64,000 nt of DNA from Proteles cristata cristata (lineage: Eukaryota; Chordata; Mammalia; Carnivora; Hyaenidae), in NCBI GenBank assembly GCA_017311185.1, contig JAESUZ010000982.1:186001-250000 (forward strand), read 5' to 3'. Below, piece after piece: positions 59,010 to 64,000 of the stretch; the first letter of the stretch is position 1; each line of letters begins with the position of its first letter. Both the position numbers and the translations under genes were made by a program. Under the pieces are notes generated by a model. It was not told where the DNA came from. It ran no database searches and saw nothing but the letters and a program-made list of their open reading frames with translations.

Positions 59010-59970
59010 TCCCCCTTAGGATTTCTCGTAGAGCTGGTTTAGTGGTGAAGAATTCTTTCAATTTTTGTTTATTTGGGAAGACTTTTATCTCTCCTCCTAT
59101 TCTAAATGACAGGCTTGCTGGATAGAGGATTCTTGGCTGCATACTTTTTCTGTTCATCACATTGAAGATTTCCTGCTATTCCTTTCTGACCTGCCAAGTT
59201 TCAGTAGAGGTCTGTAACTACTCTGATAGGTTTCCATTTGTATGTTAGGGCCCTTTTCTCCCTCATTGCTTTCAGAATTCTCTCTTTGTCCTCGTATTTT
59301 GCCAGTTTCACTATGATATATCATGCAGAAGATCGATTCAAGTTATGTTTGAGGGGAGTTCTCTGTGCCTCTTGGATTTCAATGTCTGTTTCCTTTCCCA
59401 GGTTGGGGAAATTCTCTGCTATAATTTGTTCAAGGACTCCTTCAGCACCTTTCCTTCTCTCTTCCTCTTCTGGAATTCCTATGATATGGATATTGTTCCA
59501 TTTGATTGTATCGCTGAGCACTCGAACCTCCTTTCGTGTTCCTGGATCAGTTTAACTCTTTTTCTCAGCTTCCTCTTTTTCTATAATTATGTCTTATAAT
59601 TTACATATTCTCCTTTTTTGCCTCTTCAATCCATGCACTGGACACCTCCATTTTATTATGTACCTTATTTATAGCATTTTTAAATTCATCTCAACTATTT
59701 TTAAGCTCTATCATAATCTTAGTAGCAATAGCTTCTCTGATGTCTTCAATGCCTTTTTCAAGACCAGCGATTAATTTTATGACTATTGTTCTGAATTCTT
59801 GTTCAGATATGTTGCTTATATCTGTTTTGAGCAGTTCTTTAGCTGCCATTTCTTCCCGTTTCATTATTTTGGCTAACTTTCTGTCTGTTGTTAATTTTAA
59901 AATCTTGTTATGCTCTCTGCACCTGTGAGTAATGCTATATTAAAGAAGGCTCATTTACTGTCCAGGACCT
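59010..59970 (-). pseudogene. L1 ORF1 remnant
   Basis: The minus-strand frame 59321-59521 encodes the block with NIHIIGIPEEEERRKGAE and then ENFPNLGKETDIEIQEAQ, conserved in L1 ORF1 at the junction between coiled coil and RRM. The C-terminal domain lies at 59010-59200, and the coiled-coil-coding part at 59700-59900. Frameshifts separate them. Confidence 0.9.
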
Positions 59971-60185
59971 GTCCATTCAGGAAGTGTTCTTTTAATGATG
60001 TTTCTTGTTCTCTCTTGTTGAGACTTTGGTTATTTTACTTCCCTTATCATAGTGGTATTTGGGACTCTCCACCATGTACTCTTTGGCTTGTTTTGTGAGG
60101 TTGCCCTGGAAAAGAAAACAGACAATTATGCAGGGAACAAAGGCCCACAAACACACAAGCAAATCCAACAAGCAAGCAGACCGAA

Positions 60186-60236
60186 AGGGAAGAAGAAAAA
60201 GAAAAAAAAAGAAGAAAAGAAAAAAGAAAAAAACCC
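60186..60236. repeat. Homopurine A/G tract
   Basis: About 50 bases almost all A or G (GAAGAAAAAG-type units), in the L1 5'UTR. On the L1 sense strand it is a polypyrimidine run. Confidence 0.9.
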
Positions 60237-60675
60237 AAAAGACAAAGGACAGTCTAAGAACATAAAACCAGAATTTACAGCTACAAATAAAGAGAAGTGT
60301 ATATGCAGTACTGATGGAAGAGCATATACAAAGAAATGACAGGGCGGGTAGAAAACAAAATTGGACAATGACCATGCAGAGAGACTAAGAGGCTTAATTC
60401 AGAGTGAGAAAGAGGAGAATGTGGTAGGGGGCGAGGAGACAGAAATGAAGATAATGTTACTCAGAGAAACTATATAGTCTGATTACTCCAGAGAGAAAAA
60501 GATAGAAAGGTAATGGTGGAGGTATAGAATATACATCTAGAGAATGGATTAAATATGACTGTTTAAGCAAACCAGTGACCAGAGTGTCCAGTCTAGCAGA
60601 GAGGAGGATACAAATAGAATTGGTCGAGAATTAATGATGGCAGTGCATCCATGTTGGTCTTGTGCTGGGCTCTGG

Positions 60676-60720
60676 TAAAAAACAAACAAACAAACAAAAA
60701 CAAAAACAAAAAACAAAAAG
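60676..60720. repeat. (AAAC)n simple repeat
   Basis: Run of AAAC and AAAAAC units in the L1 5'UTR; (TTTG)n on the L1 sense strand. Confidence 0.92.
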
Positions 60721-60727
60721 CAGCTCT

Positions 60728-61300
60728 CTAGTGGGGATGGGCATGGTTTGCTGTAGTCAGGTCTTTGTCTCCCCTGCTTCCCCTGGGCCGCTCCCTGAGG
60801 TCCTGACTTTGTGGTTGTGGGGTAAAAAATGGTGGCACCCCGGTCCTTTCTCGAACCAAACATTGCAAATCACTCTTTTGCATCTGATCTCCTTGTGCCA
60901 CAGGAAAAGCCAAGGTGGGCCATGTTCTATGTCCCAAGCATCGGCTGTTTCCAGGTCTTAGTCTGCGCACTTTATTGATACTGCCCAAAACATAATTTGG
61001 AAGGCTGGGCCTTTCCCAGCTGGGGATCCAGCGGGGAGAGCAGTGGAGCACTTTCAGGCCAGGCCACTTCCCTGCCTGATAGAGCCGGGAGAGCAGCAGA
61101 GCAGTTTCTTTTGGCGCCGCCTGGGATGGGGGCACCCAGCCCAAAGTCAGCACCACAGCTAGAAACAGGATCACTCTCTGTCCAGAGCGGAGGTTTTCCT
61201 CTTCTCCAGGGACAGTTCTATGAGCAGTTTCAGCCGCTCTTTCTTTTCCCCTCCACTCACCGCTACTCCCCATGAAGGGATTTCCCACCCTTCCCTCCAT
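60728..61300 (-). CDS. 190-codon open frame in L1 5'UTR, unassigned
   Basis: Open from ATG at 61300 to a stop at 60728, on the same strand as ORF1 and ORF2 and upstream of ORF1. The predicted protein is basic and Pro/Arg-rich. A hydrophobic stretch at residues 43-56 (VILFLAVVLTLGWV) is followed by PPSQA, which would fit a signal-peptide-like segment only if translation began nearer to it. No domain is recognised. GC-rich DNA lowers the stop-codon rate, so chance is possible. Known upstream L1 frames such as primate ORF0 are antisense, unlike this one. No evidence of expression. Confidence 0.25.
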   Translation of the reverse strand: MEGRVGNPFMGSSGEWRGKERAAETAHRTVPGEEENLRSGQRVILFLAVVLTLGWVPPSQAAPKETALLLSRLYQAGKWPGLKVLHCSPRWIPSWERPSLPNYVLGSINKVRRLRPGNSRCLGHRTWPTLAFPVAQGDQMQKSDLQCLVRERTGVPPFFTPQPQSQDLRERPRGSRGDKDLTTANHAHPH

Positions 61301-61514
61301 GTCTCCGAGTCCCAGCCCATTTTCATCTTACCCAGTTTGCACTCACGCACCTATGAGGTTATCTTCTCAGTGGACTCTATCTCTCTTCCTTCCAAATTCC
61401 TGCAGTTCAGTGTCCTACGGCTTCAGGCCTTCTCCCCTTGAAAGATGGGGGAGAGTGAAATGTATGGAGTTCCCTACTTCTCTGCCAGCTTGCCACTTCT
61501 CAAATTCTTTTTTA

Positions 61515-63280
61515 TACATGACACTTTTTTTTTGTAAAAAGATAAAAGTTATAAATGGATAATATTTAAAATATTAGATTTTTCCCCATTAGCATAGAGA
61601 AGTATCTTGTCTCATCTCTGTGCAGTAGCATACCACGGAAGGTCAGAGCTGAGTTTGAGATTCAAGTGACTCAAGCTTCAGTTCACTTCACAAGCTTTTA
61701 AATCTATGTCCCAGTTTCTAATATACATAGAATTGTAAAAATCATAGCTAATTTTTTGGTAGTTGCAAAATTTAATTGAGCACGCTGGTAAAGAATTTAA
61801 CAAAGAACCATATATATGATAAGCCTTTTCTATATTTATTGATATGGATTACGGAGATATTGACAAATATTGACAACATTCTATTGTCAAATAGAGCCGC
61901 ATAAGCCCAGGCCACAACAGAGGAACACAGTAGGCAAAGATAAATGCAAATTTTGATAAAGTTAGCAGTAATCAGTTACAAACACCCAGAAGCAGTATTT
62001 AAGTTCATGTACATTTCCTCTAAATGATTCTGTACCCTACTACTTTTTAGAAACATACATATTTAATATCTATCTATCTACATGTATGTATATCTATGAC
62101 CAATAAGAACTAGAAGACCATCTCCTTTCTGCCAATAGGGTGTCTTTGTGACATCTTAAATTTTAGCTGAAAATAAGATAGCAGGGTTAATGTGCATTTT
62201 CTTATTTTAATGTCTGTGATGCACATAGTTCATTAAAGCCTAATTAAAACCTTCATTCTTAGTCTTTTAAAAAAATGGCAAAAATGATTTATATTTCTAA
62301 CATAATAGTCTTAGATAACTTTCATCTACCTAGTAACAAATTCCTGGAATGCAATCTGACTTTTAAATTTCCTGTACTTACAATAACAACATATACTTTA
62401 AAATTGTAATCCATTTAATCTATGAAGTCTGGAGTCATGTAAGTTGTTTGCAAATAGTTTGCCCTTTAATCCACCTCCATATGAAGTATTTTATATATTT
62501 CCCAAATCACTGCAGTTCTCCTTTATTTTGAACTTCTGAAATAAAAGTCTTTAGTTTATGTGTAGCACAATTCAGCCGCACAATATCAGACCATACAAAA
62601 ATAGATTATTTCTAAAAATCAGCCAAATAATGTATTATACCTTCTGAAAATATACATTTCCTACTCCCCAAAGCAGTCCATACTCTGAATGAATTTTCTT
62701 GTATTTTTAACATAAAATTCCCTCTTAAAAAGCAATTAAATGACAAAAATAAAGAATATAACATTTTGTAAATAAAGCACCTAGTTGGGTTCTTCATATC
62801 TCTTATTTATTTCTCACTAAAATGCTGTGATTTAGGTATTATCCTTACAAAGAAAATAGTGAGTTTTAGTTATTTTCCAGAAGTTAAACTGAAATTTAGT
62901 TTCCCCAGATACTTAAAAAGTTTAAATGGAAATTTAAGTGAGTACTATTTAGTTAGAAATTGGGGGGAGGGGGAGAGGAAAGCTTCTAAAATTCTTACAA
63001 GGGAAAATTTCCTTTATTCTTTATTTAAGGAATTTTGCAGTAAGAATTTTATAAATAAGTTCATGCCTTTGTTATTGCAAATGTATTCCTCCTAATGCCT
63101 AAGCTACCTTTTGGTTTTTCTTAGAACTTTCTGGAAAAGGCTTAAGATTCAGAGAACTGTTTAACAAGCTTGAAGAAAGTGTAGCGTATAGTGTCTAAGA
63201 ACTTCTGACATTATTTTCAACCATTTTAGATTAGAAGAGAGACCATTTTCAACCCAGGAAAATCATCATTTCTTCTATTT
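61515..63280. other. Mostly unique AT-rich DNA, MIR-like trace
   Basis: 61630-61745 (GAGTTTGAGATTCAAGTGAC.. CTATGTCCCAGTTTCTAATA) may be a very old MIR. A (TATC)n run lies at 62069-62081. Nothing else recognised. Confidence 0.4.
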
Positions 63281-63299
63281 AAAAACTGATACAGTAATT

Positions 63300-63494
63300 T
63301 GACACCTGGGTGGCTCAGGCAGTTGAGCATCTGACTTCAGCTCAGGTCATGATCTCACAGTTTGTGAGTTCCAGCCCCGCAGCATCACACTCTGTGCTTA
63401 CAGCCTGGAGCCTGCTTTGGTGTCTCTCTCTCTCTGCCCCTCACCCACTCATGGTCTGTCTCTCAAAAATGAATAAACTTAAAAAATATAAAAA
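63300..63494 (+). mobile_element. CAN-SINE
   Basis: Head TGACACCTGGGTGGCTCAG, 'GAGTTCCAGCCCCGC' variant B-box with a small insertion, a short CT tract and an A-tail. The TSD is AAAAACTGATACAGTA (63281 onward) and AAAAACTAATACAATT (63495-63510). Confidence 0.94.
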
Positions 63495-63589
63495 AAAAAC
63501 TAATACAATTCTATTTATGACTTAACGTAATGTACCATTAGAATACGCTAGCATTGCCATATTGTAGTTTGGAAGGTTGTTGGAGTGGA

Positions 63590-63700
63590 GAGAACATGAA
63601 CATGGAAAGCAGTGATACACAGGTTTATATCTAGAGTCTGCCTTTAACCACTTGTGTGGAATTGTTTAAGTTATCCAACCTTTCTGAGACTCTGATGAAG
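63590..63700 (+). repeat. MIR fragment
   Basis: GAACATGGAAAGCAGTG.., GTCTGCCTTTAACCACTTGTGTGGAATTG and TAAGTTATCCAACCTTTCTGAGACTC follow the MIR core in order. Confidence 0.7.
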
Positions 63701-64000
63701 TTCAAAAACAACATGGGACAATAGACATGTATATATGCGTGTGTATACACAAACACACACCTGATGCTGGAAAATTGTGGCTAGCTTCATAAACAGGGTC
63801 AATTGTTTTATAAAGTTAAAGGACAAAAAGAAAGTAAAAAACATTTTTAATGTTAAAAGCAATGCAAACAAAGAAAAATAATGTATATAATAATGATGAG
63901 CTAAATCATAACTATCCTGGCACACACAATTATTTTGAAAAAAATTGCAATTTTTTAGCATTAATTACTTTTACCTGACTCCTATAATAGCTGAATAAAA

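Larger units (their letters stand above)
54418..61500 (-). mobile_element. Near full-length LINE-1 copy, minus strand
   Basis: Full L1 layout on the minus strand: 5'UTR (about 59970-61500), ORF1 (about 59010-59970), ORF2 (about 54640-58930) and 3'UTR (54418-54640). The TSD is CAAATCCTTTTTTT (54404-54417) and CAAATTCTTTTTTA (61501-61514). Length is about 6.6 kb without the two inserted SINEs. It is less decayed than the L1 at 8473-14949: frames of 235, 190, 145 and 121 codons stay open. Both ORFs are nevertheless broken. Confidence 0.94.
59970..61500 (-). promoter_or_regulatory. L1 5'UTR / former internal promoter
   Basis: About 1.5 kb, GC-rich in its outer part (60750-61480). It includes a purine (plus-strand) tract at 60186-60236 and an (AAAC)n tract at 60676-60720. 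It starts at the L1 5' end next to the TSD. A 190-codon sense frame lies within it. Confidence 0.8.

Noticed and set aside
60052..60375. Lys-rich and Phe-rich frames around 60050-60375
   Set aside because: Produced by the homopurine tract in the L1 5'UTR on its two strands.
1..64000. Search for an endogenous retrovirus or a multi-gene system
   Set aside because: No gag, pol or env-like frames, paired LTRs or clustered genes are visible. Only non-LTR elements, MIR, L2, one Tigger and one unassigned ancient repeat are supported.

Overview
This is intergenic (or deep intronic) nuclear DNA of a cat-like carnivore (Feliformia, Carnivora). The main evidence is about forty copies of the carnivoran tRNA-Lys-derived SINE (CAN-SINE / SINEC). 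These have the typical head (GGCGCCTGGGTGGCTCAG), a B-box GGTTCGAGCCC, a pyrimidine-rich CT tract and an AATAAATAAA tail. Three carnivoran-type LINE-1 copies also lie on the minus strand. The youngest SINE subfamily here differs from the domestic-cat SINE as I remember it, so a non-felid feliform is possible; that is inference. No host protein-coding gene, functional tRNA or rRNA gene, CRISPR array or operon can be supported. The open frames in unique sequence have the sizes expected by chance in AT-rich DNA.

Layout. 1-1965: two SINEs, then unique AT-rich DNA. 1966-4475: 5'-truncated L1, minus strand. 4476-8456: unique DNA with six SINE pieces. 8473-14949: near full-length decayed L1, minus strand, with 5'UTR, ORF1, ORF2, 3'UTR and a recognisable target-site duplication (TSD), interrupted by one SINE. 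14965-23340: old L1M fragments, a dense SINE field and one composite SINE unit at 18797-19198. 23340-27130: an ancient mammalian repeat, a GC-rich unexplained island (about 23895-24500) and a cluster of MIRs. 27336-29590: opposed and nested L1 fragments. 29590-41400: mostly unique AT-rich DNA with scattered SINEs, MIR and L2 traces. 41420-47560: ancient L2 and L1M remnants carrying younger SINEs. 48892-54266: SINEs, an old L1M piece and an internally deleted Tigger1 DNA transposon. 54418-61500: a second near full-length L1, minus strand, interrupted by two young SINEs. 61515-64000: unique DNA with MIR traces and one SINE.

The nesting gives a relative history: MIR, L2, L1M and Tigger first (eutherian age), then carnivoran L1s, then general CAN-SINEs, then a young SINE subfamily with near-perfect TSDs. 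Nothing here works as a gene system. The items most worth a second look are a 190-codon open frame on the sense strand of the 5'UTR of the L1 at 54418-61500, the composite SINE unit enclosed by a single TSD, a distinct young SINE subfamily with seven copies, and two CpG- or GC-rich islands I cannot assign.
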